DNA of 64,000 nucleotides from Elusimicrobiota bacterium (GTDB taxonomy: Bacteria > Elusimicrobiota > Elusimicrobia > 2-02-FULL-39-32): NCBI GenBank assembly GCA_016180425.1, contig JACPBF010000007.1, positions 26,906-90,905 of the forward strand, read 5' to 3'. Positions 9,565 through 18,590 of the stretch are shown one piece after another. A model generated the notes under the pieces. That model saw only the letters and a program-made list of their open reading frames with translations, ran no database searches and was not told the DNA's origin. The translations under genes and the position numbers were made by a program. The first letter of the stretch is position 1, and each line of letters begins with the position of its first letter.

Positions 9565-10767
9565 ATGCGTTGGTTCTCTACGCTCTCACAAAACCAAAAT
9601 ACGGAAAATAATCTGCGTGAATCTTTAGATCAGATTAAAAGCGCATGGGGAAATGAAGCGATAGACTTATTAACTCTTTTTATTTCTCCCAGTTTTGAGA
9701 AAGATTATAAAAAAATTCAGATTTTTATTTTAGAACATTTGAACCCAAGGGTTCTTATTGGCTGTTCAGCGGCCGGCATTATTGGCGGCGGGAATGAGAT
9801 TGAAACCAAGCCTGCCATTAGTATTTCAGTAGCGCGCATGAACGATGTTTCTTTAAGAGCTTTTAAGATTGAGGATACGGATCTTCCTGATTTAGATTCC
9901 AGCCCAAAAAGTTGGGAAAAATGTATAGGAGTAGAACGTTCGGTTGAACCTCATTTCTTGATCTTGGCTGATCCTTTTTCTATTCGGATAGAAAATCTTG
10001 TCTCAGGGTTAGATTATGCGTACCCTCATTCTGTTAAAGTGGGCGGGTTGGCAAGCGGGGCAGAAGCTCCATGTAAAAATGGACTTTTTTTAGATCACCA
10101 GCTTTACAGAGATGGAGCGGTAGGAATCGCATTTTCCGGTAACATTGAGCTGGATACTCTGGTGGCTCAGGGCTGCAGGCCCATAGGCAAACCATTTCAA
10201 ATTACAGCTTGCGAACAAAATTTACTTTTAGGAATAGATGGGAAACCGCCTTTAGAAGTTCTGGAAGAAATTTTTAGCACTTTGACTACAAGAGATCAAG
10301 ATTTGATTCAGCATTCTTTATTTTTAGGCATTGCCGCCACAATCACGGTTAAGACAAATTTAGGGCCAGGTGATTTTTTAATCCGCAATATTCTTGCAGC
10401 TGACTCGAAACATGGATCCTTAGCGATTGGCAATCTTTTAAGAATAGGGCAGACAGTTCAATTCCATTTAAGGGATGCGCAAACTTCGCATGAAGATTTA
10501 GAAGAGGTTCTATCTAAATATTCCAGCCGCAAAGGGCCTTTTTCTGAAGAAAGAGTTTCATCCATGGGAGCGCTCCTTTTTTCCTGCGTGGGACGAGGAT
10601 CCTATCTTTATAAAGCGCCTAACCATGACACTAACCTTTTCCACAAAATTGTTGGACACCTTCCTTTAGCAGGATTTTTTTGTAACGGGGAAATTGGGCC
10701 TGTGGGCGGAACTACCTACATCCATGGCTATACCAGCTGTTTTGGACTTTTTAGCTCCAAAAAGTAG
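9565..10767 (+). CDS. FIST N- and C-terminal domain sensory protein
   Basis: The FIST_N domain (residues about 25-215) shows the typical VLIGCSAAGIIGGGNEIE and VKVGGLASGAE, and FIST_C (about 230-380) ends in LAGFFCNGEIGPVGG followed by HGYTSCFGLF. FIST domains are thought to bind small ligands such as amino acids and often sit with kinases or cyclases; here the protein has no output domain and no membrane segment. It starts 14 bp after gatA, so it may be read through from gatCA. The neighbouring orphan PAS kinase 4 kb upstream could be a partner, but that is speculation. Confidence 0.85.
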   Translation: MRWFSTLSQNQNTENNLRESLDQIKSAWGNEAIDLLTLFISPSFEKDYKKIQIFILEHLNPRVLIGCSAAGIIGGGNEIETKPAISISVARMNDVSLRAFKIEDTDLPDLDSSPKSWEKCIGVERSVEPHFLILADPFSIRIENLVSGLDYAYPHSVKVGGLASGAEAPCKNGLFLDHQLYRDGAVGIAFSGNIELDTLVAQGCRPIGKPFQITACEQNLLLGIDGKPPLEVLEEIFSTLTTRDQDLIQHSLFLGIAATITVKTNLGPGDFLIRNILAADSKHGSLAIGNLLRIGQTVQFHLRDAQTSHEDLEEVLSKYSSRKGPFSEERVSSMGALLFSCVGRGSYLYKAPNHDTNLFHKIVGHLPLAGFFCNGEIGPVGGTTYIHGYTSCFGLFSSKK

Positions 10768-10776
10768 CTGGATTTT

Positions 10777-11328
10777 TCATCTTGATCGGCTATATTTTCC
10801 CATTAAACTACTTTCAGCCAAGACATGACCTTTCATAGCTTTCAGCAGATCTTCTTTTGTAGCTCCATGTTGAAGTGTGAGCATTTGATCTAGGGCATAG
10901 AGCTTAAAATAGTAACGATGGATTCCACTTGGAGGGCAGGGCCCGCCATAACCAATTTTTTTAAAATCAGTTATTCCCTGTTTTGTGCCATCTTTTAATT
11001 CTTGTTCTTTTGGAAAATCCTCTTTTAAAGCACGAGTTGCTGAAGGAATATTATAGATGACCCAATGCACCCATGTTCCCATAGGAGCGTCTGGATCATC
11101 GCTAATTAAAGCAAAACTTTTAGTCCCATTTGGCGGTTCATTCCAAGCTAGCGGCGGTGAAATATCTTCCTCATCACAGGTATATCTAGAAGGGATCATT
11201 GAGCCTTCCTTAAAAGCAGATGATTTAATTTCTAAAGTCATTTTTTTATCTCCTTTATTTTTAACTGCCTGCAAGATGGAACAAAAATAAACACTAACCA
11301 GAAAAGCTGCGATTATTTTTTTTATCAT
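10777..11328 (-). CDS. YbhB/YbcL-type PEBP (Raf kinase inhibitor-like) protein, probably exported
   Basis: Phosphatidylethanolamine-binding protein fold. Family signatures: the DPDAPMGTWVHWVIYNIP stretch and GGPCPPSGIHRYYFKLYALD, which line the ligand pocket. Residues 1-21 (MIKKIIAAFLVSVYFCSILQA) read as a signal peptide, so the mature protein is probably periplasmic. A second possible start (MTLEIKS, residue 30) would give the cytoplasmic YbhB-length form and is preceded by a purine-rich stretch, so both remain possible. Function in bacteria is not settled. It converges on the FIST gene with a 9-bp gap. Confidence 0.88.
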   Translation of the reverse strand: MIKKIIAAFLVSVYFCSILQAVKNKGDKKMTLEIKSSAFKEGSMIPSRYTCDEEDISPPLAWNEPPNGTKSFALISDDPDAPMGTWVHWVIYNIPSATRALKEDFPKEQELKDGTKQGITDFKKIGYGGPCPPSGIHRYYFKLYALDQMLTLQHGATKEDLLKAMKGHVLAESSLMGKYSRSR

Positions 11329-11482
11329 ATTTTCATTTTAGTAATTTGTTTGGGAGATTAACAATTCTAGTGCAGTGCAGCTTTAAAAAATTGAGAATTT
11401 TTCGCACTGCCCCACAAAGAGCGCGTTGTGGATGAACTACACTGATATAAATTATTTGGTAAAATAAATGTTATTTTCTAAT

Positions 11483-11557
11483 GCCGGGGTAGCTCAGCCT
11501 GGTTAGAGCAATCGCTTCATAAGCGAGAGGTCGAGAGTTCAACTCTCTCCCCCGGCA
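11483..11557 (+). tRNA. tRNA-Met (anticodon CAT), elongator type
   Basis: A full cloverleaf can be folded. The acceptor stem GCCGGGG (11483-11489) pairs with CCCCGGC (11550-11556), followed by discriminator A. The D arm is GCTC...GAGC. The anticodon loop TTCATAA has CAT at 11518-11520, and the T arm is GAGAG-TTCAACT-CTCTC. The acceptor is fully paired and the anticodon stem lacks the three G:C pairs of initiators, so it is not tRNA-fMet. A lysidine-modified tRNA-Ile2 cannot be excluded from sequence alone. CCA is not encoded. Confidence 0.95.
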
Positions 11558-11576
11558 GTTTAAATATCCTTCTAGT

Positions 11577-13220
11577 TTAAAGCTCTGCCAAAGAAAAATT
11601 TTGATTGAGCTGAGTCACTTTTTTTGAAGATTTAACTATTGGTAATTCTGAGTAAAAAATATTATTGGAAAAAGTAGGATAAAGAATAAATTGCCTGGCT
11701 GAACTTTTGTAGCCTAAAATGATTGGCAATTCCTTGTTTAAATAATTTTCTATTTTCGTTTTCCTTTGGATAAATTCAGGCAGTTCATTTCCAATATATT
11801 CCATTCTTCTTTGGGCATAATATTCATAAATTGGGTTGGGCTGTTTGTTTCCTTGCAGCCAAATAAACTGTTCCGGAACAAATATGATGTCTCCATAGTT
11901 TGTATGTTTTTTTAGCTCTTTGCTCAATTCTATCGTTTCAATCAGCGTACTTTGAGGACTTTTAATGGTCCAACATCGAATCGGACGGATCCAGTTAGGG
12001 TATTCTCCTAAATAAGTAATTGTGTGAGAAATTGATTTAATATTTATTATTAACAATCCAACTACAAAAGCAATTTTAAATGTCATTCTTCTTTCACGCC
12101 TTATCAGGTTTAACCCTTCTAATATTGTAAAAGCCAGAATAATTGAAATGAATGGATAAATTTGACGCACCATGGTTTGAGCAAAGTTCCAAGCAGCCTG
12201 CATTCCAAGGTGCCACCAAACAAGTGTTGAGATCAAAAAAACAAAAAGTGTTTTATAGAGCTGCTGAATGTTTTGAAGCGTATTTTTAACTTGAGTTAAA
12301 TAGCTGAAGATTAAGACCAGTATGAAAAGTTGTGGCCAGCGCAAACCATAATTCATTTTTAACCAGCCAAGCATGTTGAGTGTAAGTTTAGAGAAGTCTA
12401 ACCATAACTTGTTGATAGAAAAGGGTTGAGCAAGACGAGCTGAAGCGATGTTAGATAAATCTTGATAAGCATTTTTTAATCCATGAAGAAGCCAAGCATT
12501 TTGCAGCAGATGCAGAATAAAGCCAGCGAGAGGAGCAAGTAAAAAAATAGAAATTTTTAAAACATTTTGTTTAAAATTTTTGCGCAATAAGAGATGATAC
12601 CCTAAAATAAACAGGGGAATAAATAAGATATAGTCGAATGAGTTAAAAGACTCTAGGAAAAAAAGAATCCATGCAGAGAGAGTCTTTAAGGTTGCTTTTT
12701 TAGGTTCTTGATCTCCTAACACATAAAATAAAAGGCCTCCATAGACAAAAAATTCCGAATAGGTGTAAGGAGAAAGACCATCCATATAATCTAGAAACCC
12801 AACTGAAATTCCTATGAAGAATACGCTTATAAAGGCAAGGGATTGGTTCAAAAGCCGTTTTATCAGAAGATAAAAAAATAAGAGCCAGGCGGTGGAAAGG
12901 AATACACTCATCATTCTATTTTTCCATGGTTCAGGTCCAAAAATTTTAATGACCAGACCATTTAGAATGGCGCTTAGAGGAGGGTAGTGAGTGTAGTAGC
13001 CTAGCTTATTTTCAGTTCCATATCTTTCTCCAAGGTGTCCGGGATGATAGTAAGGTAAAAAATAATGTTTTTTAAAACCCTCTTCGGCAAAGTGCGTGGC
13101 AGCATTTAGATTTTGAGCTTCGCCAGGAGCCCACGCTCCCCATCGGTACTCCTCTTTTACCCTGCTTAGTCCAAAAAGCAAAATAACAAATAAATAGAGC
13201 GCTAAATACCGATTCCACAT
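11577..13220 (-). CDS. Polytopic membrane protein, GT-C (PMT/ArnT-like) glycosyltransferase candidate
   Basis: A 547-residue protein with roughly 10-12 hydrophobic segments. A first large loop after the N-terminal segment contains acidic and aromatic residues (RWGAWAPGEAQNLNAATHF, then YYTHYPPLSAILNGL). That layout, an extracytoplasmic loop with conserved acidic residue followed by H-Y-P-P-L, is typical of lipid-linked-sugar GT-C enzymes such as GT39 and ArnT. The C-terminal 150 residues are soluble. Donor and acceptor are unknown. It stands alone and ends 20 bp from the tRNA gene. Confidence 0.65.
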   Translation of the reverse strand: MWNRYLALYLFVILLFGLSRVKEEYRWGAWAPGEAQNLNAATHFAEEGFKKHYFLPYYHPGHLGERYGTENKLGYYTHYPPLSAILNGLVIKIFGPEPWKNRMMSVFLSTAWLLFFYLLIKRLLNQSLAFISVFFIGISVGFLDYMDGLSPYTYSEFFVYGGLLFYVLGDQEPKKATLKTLSAWILFFLESFNSFDYILFIPLFILGYHLLLRKNFKQNVLKISIFLLAPLAGFILHLLQNAWLLHGLKNAYQDLSNIASARLAQPFSINKLWLDFSKLTLNMLGWLKMNYGLRWPQLFILVLIFSYLTQVKNTLQNIQQLYKTLFVFLISTLVWWHLGMQAAWNFAQTMVRQIYPFISIILAFTILEGLNLIRRERRMTFKIAFVVGLLIINIKSISHTITYLGEYPNWIRPIRCWTIKSPQSTLIETIELSKELKKHTNYGDIIFVPEQFIWLQGNKQPNPIYEYYAQRRMEYIGNELPEFIQRKTKIENYLNKELPIILGYKSSARQFILYPTFSNNIFYSELPIVKSSKKVTQLNQNFSLAEL

Positions 13221-13316
13221 CTATTTCATTTTACGATATTTTTTTGGTAGGAACCAAACATTTGCAATATTCGGTTTAAAATTTTGATATGATTTTATCA
13301 TTCTTAAACCACCATT

Positions 13317-13386
13317 GGATTAAACCCAACTTTTGCAATCTTGCGTGTCGAATCCAACGTCCTATTGCAAAATACGGGTTAAAAGA
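13317..13386. repeat. Inverted repeat in the mqnD leader built from the TTGCAA-x-TTCGGGTTTAA motif
   Basis: The arm at 13317-13338 (read on the minus strand TTGCAAAAGTTGGGTTTAAT) is inverted relative to TTGCAAAATACGGGTTAAAA at 13366-13385, with a spacer of about 27 bp. A third related copy, TTTGCAATATTCGGTTTAAA, sits at 13261-13280. It lies 45-110 bp before the mqnD start and could fold in the leader or bind a protein; role unknown. Confidence 0.5.
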
Positions 13387-13430
13387 AGTCATTGTGATTT
13401 TCACACCTAATGATGGCGAGGATATTCCCT

Positions 13431-14261
13431 ATGAAAAAAATCATTCGCATTGGACACAGTCCTGACCCAGACGATGCTTTTATGTTTTATGGCCTGGCTA
13501 AAAAGCGTGTTTCTATTAACGGCTATGAAATTGAACATGTTATTTTAGACATTCAAACCTTAAATGAGAGCGCTTTAAAATCTGAACTGGATATTACTGC
13601 CATTTCCGCCGCGGTTTATCCTTTTGTGGCGGAAGATTATTGGATTCTTTCCTGCGGAGCGAGCGTGGGTCGTAATTACGGGCCAATCCTTGTAGCTAAG
13701 AAAAATTTTAATCATTCAGATTTAAAGGGTAAAAAAATTGCTGTCCCTGGACTTCAAACCACAGCTTATCTGCTTTTAAAGATATTTTTAAAGGATTTTA
13801 AACCTGTGCCCATGGATTTTAAAGAGATTATTCCTGCGGTATTAAAAGATGAAGTAGATCTAGGATTAGTGATCCATGAGGGACAACTTAATTTTTCTTC
13901 TTACGGATTAGAAAAATGTTTGGATTTAGGAAATTGCTGGTTTGAAAAATTCAATCTTCCCATTCCTTTAGGTTTGGATGTGGTAAAAAAAGATTTGGGT
14001 TTGGCAATGGCTAAAAAGATTAAAGAGGCTCTTGTTCAAAGCATTCAATATGCAATGGAAAACGAAAGTCAAGCTTTGGAGTACGCTTTGGAGTTTGGAC
14101 GAGGGATTTCTAAAGAAAGCGCAAAGAAGTTTGTAGGCATGTATGTGAATGAAGATACTTTAGATTTAGGGAATGACGGTTCTTTGGCTTTAGAAAAACT
14201 TTTTGGTTTAGGTTATGAGTTTGGATTTTTTAAGGAAATGATATTGCCAGAAATCATTTAG
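13431..14261 (+). CDS. mqnD: 1,4-dihydroxy-6-naphthoate synthase (futalosine menaquinone pathway)
   Basis: Late enzyme of the futalosine route, making 1,4-dihydroxy-6-naphthoate from cyclic dehypoxanthine futalosine, the MqnC product. The protein has a periplasmic-binding-protein-like fold. The diagnostic start IRIGHSPDPDDAFMFYGL is present, followed by LDIQTLNESAL, ITAISAAVYPFV and SCGASVGRNYGPI. ATG 13431 is chosen because a GAGG lies 9 bp before it and the family motif begins directly after MKK; an upstream ATG at 13410 would add seven residues. It faces mqnC, 36 bp away and convergent. Confidence 0.94.
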   Translation: MKKIIRIGHSPDPDDAFMFYGLAKKRVSINGYEIEHVILDIQTLNESALKSELDITAISAAVYPFVAEDYWILSCGASVGRNYGPILVAKKNFNHSDLKGKKIAVPGLQTTAYLLLKIFLKDFKPVPMDFKEIIPAVLKDEVDLGLVIHEGQLNFSSYGLEKCLDLGNCWFEKFNLPIPLGLDVVKKDLGLAMAKKIKEALVQSIQYAMENESQALEYALEFGRGISKESAKKFVGMYVNEDTLDLGNDGSLALEKLFGLGYEFGFFKEMILPEII

Positions 14262-14297
14262 ATTATGGTAAAGAAGCGCAAAGAGCGTTACTGGGGT

Positions 14298-15386
14298 TCA
14301 GTATTCTTTTGAGTGAATTTTTAAGATGTTGTAAAGCGTGTCTCTTTGGGCAGGGATAAAGTGAGCTTCTTGAATCAAAGTTATGATTTCTTCCAGAGTT
14401 GTTTTATTAATGTGGTCAGTGGCGCGGTGAACGTTTTCCTCAAAAATAGTTCCTCCAAAATCATCCGCGCCAAAGTGAAGCGCCATCTGGCCTGTTTTTT
14501 TTCCTTCAGAAAACCAGGATGCCTGAATATGAGGAAAGTTATCTAAGTAGATTCTGGAAAAAGCGATGATCCTTAGATAATCGTTAGAAAAAGTTTTATG
14601 GGGTAGCTTGTGTTCAAGGGGAGTATGGTTGGGTTTAAAACTCCAGGGGATAAAAGCTGTAAAGCCGTTTGTTTCATCTTGTAATTGACGAATCTGTCCT
14701 AAATGCTCTACTATGTCTTCTTTAGTTTCAATGTGACCATACATCATAGTGGCTGTAGATTTAATTCCTATTTGATGAGCAGTTTTGTGAACCTCCAGCC
14801 ATTTTTCAGGACCCCCTTTTTTAGGGCTGATTCTTTTTCTGACCCTTTCTGTTAAAATCTCCGCTCCTCCACCAGGCAAAGAAAACTGACCCGCTTCTTT
14901 TAATTTTTCTAAAACCTCGCGAACGGGAATTCTTTCCACTTCTGCCATATTTTGAATTTCAGAAGCTGTAAAAAAATGAGGCGTTATTTTTGGAAACCGT
15001 TTTCGGGTTTCTCGCACAAGCGCGCAATAATATTCTAAAGGTAAATTTGGATTATGCCCTCCCTGCAAAAGCACTGTGGTTGCGCCCTTGAGCTCCGCAT
15101 TTTTTATCTTCTCCATCACCTCTTCTAAATTTAAAGTATAGGAATCTTTCGCGCCTGGCTTTCTATAAAAAGCGCAGAAGGAGCAGTCTGTAATGCATAC
15201 ATTGGTATAGTTGGGGTTTGAATCTATCACAAACGTCACTAAATTTTTTGGATTTTTTTGAAACCTCATTTTTTCTGCTAAGCTCCCAAGTTCAAGCAAA
15301 TCTAAATTTTTAAAAATTTCAAGACCTTCTTCAGGAGTCAATCGTTTTTGAGTTTTAATTTTTGATGGTTCGGTTAAGGTATTCAT
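14298..15386 (-). CDS. mqnC: Cyclic dehypoxanthine futalosine synthase (radical SAM)
   Basis: Radical SAM enzyme that cyclises dehypoxanthine futalosine in menaquinone synthesis. The cluster motif CITDCSFCAF places the three Cys at 64, 68 and 71, with the MqnC-type spacing. VLLQGGHNPNLPLEYY and the C-terminal FGADDFGGTIFEENVH are typical. The start is close behind aroB (5 bp gap), so it is the last gene of the minus-strand run amidase-aroK-aroB-mqnC. Chorismate from the shikimate pathway feeds the futalosine route, so the neighbours make metabolic sense. Confidence 0.94.
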   Translation of the reverse strand: MNTLTEPSKIKTQKRLTPEEGLEIFKNLDLLELGSLAEKMRFQKNPKNLVTFVIDSNPNYTNVCITDCSFCAFYRKPGAKDSYTLNLEEVMEKIKNAELKGATTVLLQGGHNPNLPLEYYCALVRETRKRFPKITPHFFTASEIQNMAEVERIPVREVLEKLKEAGQFSLPGGGAEILTERVRKRISPKKGGPEKWLEVHKTAHQIGIKSTATMMYGHIETKEDIVEHLGQIRQLQDETNGFTAFIPWSFKPNHTPLEHKLPHKTFSNDYLRIIAFSRIYLDNFPHIQASWFSEGKKTGQMALHFGADDFGGTIFEENVHRATDHINKTTLEEIITLIQEAHFIPAQRDTLYNILKIHSKEY

Positions 15387-15391
15387 ATCTT

Positions 15392-16489
15392 TTAAGGTTG
15401 TATGGATTGAATTCCCTGTAAAGCCAAACTAGATGGAATCTTTTTTACCGTAACTTTTCCAATTCGCATGGGTAAAACAAATCTTAAATCTTCAGAAAGA
15501 ACTTTTTTGTCTCTAAAAAGCAAGGTTAAAAGGTTTTTTAAAGGCAAAGTTTTTTTTAGGCGAATAGGCAGCCCAGCGCTTTTTAAAATTCGCGTTAATC
15601 TTAAGTTTTCAGATGCGCTCCACATCCGAAGTTTTTCCGCAATAAACCCCGCAGCGCACATGCCAATAGAAATGGCCTCGCCATGTCTGTAGGCGGAATA
15701 ACCAGTTTCGGTTTCAATCGCATGGCCTAGTGTGTGACCAAAATTTAAGATTTCCCTCAATCCTTTGGTCTCCTTTTCATCTTGAGAAATCACATCTGCT
15801 TTGATCTTTGCTGAGAGCTCTACGATAGAGGAGAAATCAAAAGTTAATTGTCCATTTTTGGAAATCCTTTTTTCTAACTGTTCAAATAGTTTAGGGTCTT
15901 TAATAATCCCATATTTAATGACCTCTGCCATTCCATTGATTAGCTCGTTTCTTGGCAGAGTTTTTAAAGTTTTTAAGTCGCTCCAAACAAGAGCTGGCTG
16001 GTAAAAGGCGCCAATGGAATTTTTGGCTTCAGCTAAATCCACTCCTACTTTGCCTCCAATGCTAGAGTCAACCATGGCTAAAAGAGTGGTGGGAACATGG
16101 ATCAGGGTTATTCCTCTTAAATAAGTTGCAGCCACAAAACCAGCAGTGTCTCCTATGACCCCTCCTCCTAATGCAACGATGCAAGAAGTTCGGTCTAATT
16201 TTGCTTCTATACATTTTTTGTAGAGGAACTGAACTGTCTTTAAATTTTTATGCTCTTCTCCTTCTGGGAAAAAAGCGAATGAGCTTTTTATTCTAGAATG
16301 GGTTAAGCTCTTCATTATCAATGAACCATAGAGATTTTTTATTGAAGGGTGTGTGACAATCAGGGCTTTATTTGGGGTTTGGTTCAGATGAAAGATGAAT
16401 TTTTGGATTCCTTTCCCTAAATCTTTTAGGGAACATCCCACACAAATAGGATAAGAATTATTTTTTAAACGTGTGCGAATTAAAATCAT
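15392..16489 (-). CDS. aroB: 3-dehydroquinate synthase
   Basis: Second step of the shikimate pathway: converts DAHP to 3-dehydroquinate using NAD and a divalent metal. Conserved parts are PEGEEHKN, the glycine-rich VALGGGVIGDTAGFVAATYLRGI region, KVGVDLAEAKNSIGAFYQP, GMAEVIKYGII and the metal-binding LNFGHTLGHAIE. Length 365 aa is typical. Its ATG overlaps the aroK stop by 4 bp, pointing to translational coupling. Confidence 0.97.
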   Translation of the reverse strand: MILIRTRLKNNSYPICVGCSLKDLGKGIQKFIFHLNQTPNKALIVTHPSIKNLYGSLIMKSLTHSRIKSSFAFFPEGEEHKNLKTVQFLYKKCIEAKLDRTSCIVALGGGVIGDTAGFVAATYLRGITLIHVPTTLLAMVDSSIGGKVGVDLAEAKNSIGAFYQPALVWSDLKTLKTLPRNELINGMAEVIKYGIIKDPKLFEQLEKRISKNGQLTFDFSSIVELSAKIKADVISQDEKETKGLREILNFGHTLGHAIETETGYSAYRHGEAISIGMCAAGFIAEKLRMWSASENLRLTRILKSAGLPIRLKKTLPLKNLLTLLFRDKKVLSEDLRFVLPMRIGKVTVKKIPSSLALQGIQSIQP

Positions 16490-17001
16490 TTTATACTTTT
16501 TACAAAATTCACAATCTTTTCTGAGGTCTGTTCTAAACTAAGGGCATCTGTCTCTACAATCCAATCCGCTTTTTGATAAAAGCTTTCTCTTTTATTTAAG
16601 AGCATTGAGATGGTCTCTAAGCTAGAGGTTTTACCTGTCAGTAACGGCCGTAAAGACAAAGGTTTTTTTTTCACATTTTCCAAAAGTTTTTGAGGGCTTG
16701 CTTTTAGCCAGATGATGGTTCCATTTTTTTTAAGCGCGTCCCAATTTTCTTTAAAACAAGGAGCGCCTCCCCCAGGAGAGATAACCGAATTATTTTTTTG
16801 AGCTAACTCTTTTATTATTTTTGATTCCAGCGCGCGGAATGCCGCTTCGCCCTGTTGAGAGAAAATTTCAGCAATGGTTTTTTTTTGCTCTTTTTCAATC
16901 CATTTATCCACATCATAGAAATCCCAGGCTAAGGTTTGAGCTATTATTTTTCCAATGGTGGTTTTTCCAGAGCCCATCATACCGATAAGAACAATATTCA
17001 T
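16486..17001 (-). CDS. aroK: Shikimate kinase
   Basis: Phosphorylates shikimate at the 3-OH. Walker A is GMMGSGKTTIGK near the N-terminus. DVDKWIEKEQ and FRALESKII correspond to the shikimate-binding residues, and VISPGGGAPC is the family's glycine-rich loop. RPLLTGK marks the lid region. Length 171 aa is normal. It is followed with a 4-bp overlap by aroB and preceded 29 bp away by the amidase gene. Confidence 0.96.
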   Translation of the reverse strand: MNIVLIGMMGSGKTTIGKIIAQTLAWDFYDVDKWIEKEQKKTIAEIFSQQGEAAFRALESKIIKELAQKNNSVISPGGGAPCFKENWDALKKNGTIIWLKASPQKLLENVKKKPLSLRPLLTGKTSSLETISMLLNKRESFYQKADWIVETDALSLEQTSEKIVNFVKSIK

Positions 17002-17030
17002 TTTTCAAGATTATATATAATTTAACCAGC

Positions 17031-18590
17031 TTATGGATGGAGCCGGACAAATTTTTGTACCCCGCTAAAAATCGAGTCCACTAAGGAAGATCGGAATCTT
17101 CTTTCTCTTAATTTTTTCTCTTCCTGTAAATTAGTAACAAAAGCATTTTCAACTAAAATAGAGGGCATTCCCACGCCATGCAGCACATGGAAGTTCGCCT
17201 GTTTTACGCCGCGGCTTTTAACTTTTACTCTTTTGCGAACAGCTTTATCAATGAGTTGGCAGAGCAGGGAGGATTCATTGATGAATTCATTTTGCGCCAT
17301 GGAAGAAAGGATTTCTTTTAGATGACGATTTTGGTTCGCTTTTTTCCCTTCAAGCTCTATCACTGAGTTCTCAAAATCCGCTAAAGATTCCGCGTGGGGG
17401 TCGGAAGCGTTTTCCGCTAGGAAATAGATTTCAAAGCCGCCTTCAGAACGTTTCATGGAAGCGTTGCAATGAATGGAAATAAAAAGATCCGCTTTTTTCT
17501 GATTGGCAAAAGAAGAACGATCCACTAGTGAGATAAAATCATCATTGGTTCGGGTGAGATAGGTCTCGTACCCTCCTTCGATCCTTAAAAGACGTTCTAA
17601 CTCAAGCGCTATGAGAAGATTTATATCTTTTTCTTTTGTTCCATTTTTACCTATGGCTCCGGGGTCCTTGCCGCCATGTCCGGCGTCAATCACGATTCTT
17701 TTAATTTTAGATGGCGGAGTTATGGGTAAAGGAGGGGGAAAGTTTTCAGGAGATTTTATTGTAGTTTTTTGAGGAATTTCATGCTCCAGCGGCAGTTCTT
17801 TTTGGGATTCAACGCCAGTCATCATATTTTCTGGTTTTAAAGATTCGTCTTCTATGCTTTGATCCTTTTGGGAGCTTTTTACCTCTAAAATAAATCTTGT
17901 GGGCTCTTCTTCTTTTGTCCAATGGTAGGAGTGGTTGGGATGGGTAAGAATAATTTTTATGTCCGTTCCTTTTTTCGCATGACTCATTTTTAAACTTTCA
18001 ACTAAAGGATCGTTTAGTTCAATAAAATCTTCTTTCCCAATTCTTGATTTTGGAATATGGATCAAGAGCGATCTCCCTTTTTTTGTAATTTGAAAAGAAA
18101 GTTCATTCTTAGATTCAAAAACAATTTTTGTAGAGTCTCCTAGATTAAAAATTCTGGGAGGAAATAAGGTGTTATTGGGTTCCGCTGAGAATATTTGATG
18201 TTCTGGATTCCATTCAAGTTTACAATTTACAAGTTCTGGAAAAGGATTTTGCAGAAAAAATTCTAAATCTATATAAAGATCTCCATTAGAAATTAGAGGC
18301 TCGTGCTCCATTTTTATTTTTTTGTTTCCTAAAAGAACGTAATAGCTGTTCGCGCTAAAAGTTAATTTTTTGTTAGAGAATTGTAAGATCACTTTTTTGC
18401 CTACAGGATAAACTTGAGTTTTTCCTTTAAAAAATTTAGCGATCGCTTTTAAAGAGATAAATTCTTTCTCTTCGATCATTTTGGTTTCAGTTTTGGAGAC
18501 CAAATCCCCTTCGTAAATCAGCTGAATTTTAGATGCCCAGAGATTTGAAAATGTGAAAAAAATTAAAAAACAGGTTAAATAAAAGTTCAT
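17031..18590 (-). CDS. N-acetylmuramoyl-L-alanine amidase with N-terminal stalk/AMIN-like regions
   Basis: Periplasmic zinc enzyme that removes stem peptides from peptidoglycan. A signal peptide covers residues 1-19 (ending NLWA-S). Residues 25-115 resemble a copper-amine-oxidase N-terminal-like stalk domain, 145-235 an AMIN-like beta domain, then a proline-rich linker (near PPPLPITPPSK). The Amidase_3 domain runs from about 297 to 515. Its zinc and catalytic residues are visible in VIDAGHGGKDPG, GTKEKDINL, ADLFISIHCNAS and ILVENAFVTN. It overlaps rlmN by 4 bp. Confidence 0.92.
   Translation of the reverse strand: MNFYLTCFLIFFTFSNLWASKIQLIYEGDLVSKTETKMIEEKEFISLKAIAKFFKGKTQVYPVGKKVILQFSNKKLTFSANSYYVLLGNKKIKMEHEPLISNGDLYIDLEFFLQNPFPELVNCKLEWNPEHQIFSAEPNNTLFPPRIFNLGDSTKIVFESKNELSFQITKKGRSLLIHIPKSRIGKEDFIELNDPLVESLKMSHAKKGTDIKIILTHPNHSYHWTKEEEPTRFILEVKSSQKDQSIEDESLKPENMMTGVESQKELPLEHEIPQKTTIKSPENFPPPLPITPPSKIKRIVIDAGHGGKDPGAIGKNGTKEKDINLLIALELERLLRIEGGYETYLTRTNDDFISLVDRSSFANQKKADLFISIHCNASMKRSEGGFEIYFLAENASDPHAESLADFENSVIELEGKKANQNRHLKEILSSMAQNEFINESSLLCQLIDKAVRKRVKVKSRGVKQANFHVLHGVGMPSILVENAFVTNLQEEKKLRERRFRSSLVDSIFSGVQKFVRLHP

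Noticed and set aside
11483..11557. Initiator tRNA-fMet
   Set aside because: Acceptor position 1:72 is paired and the anticodon stem lacks the G:C triplet of initiators.
13410..13430. Upstream ATG as mqnD start
   Set aside because: The Shine-Dalgarno-like GAGG lies between it and ATG 13431, and the family motif starts right after the latter.
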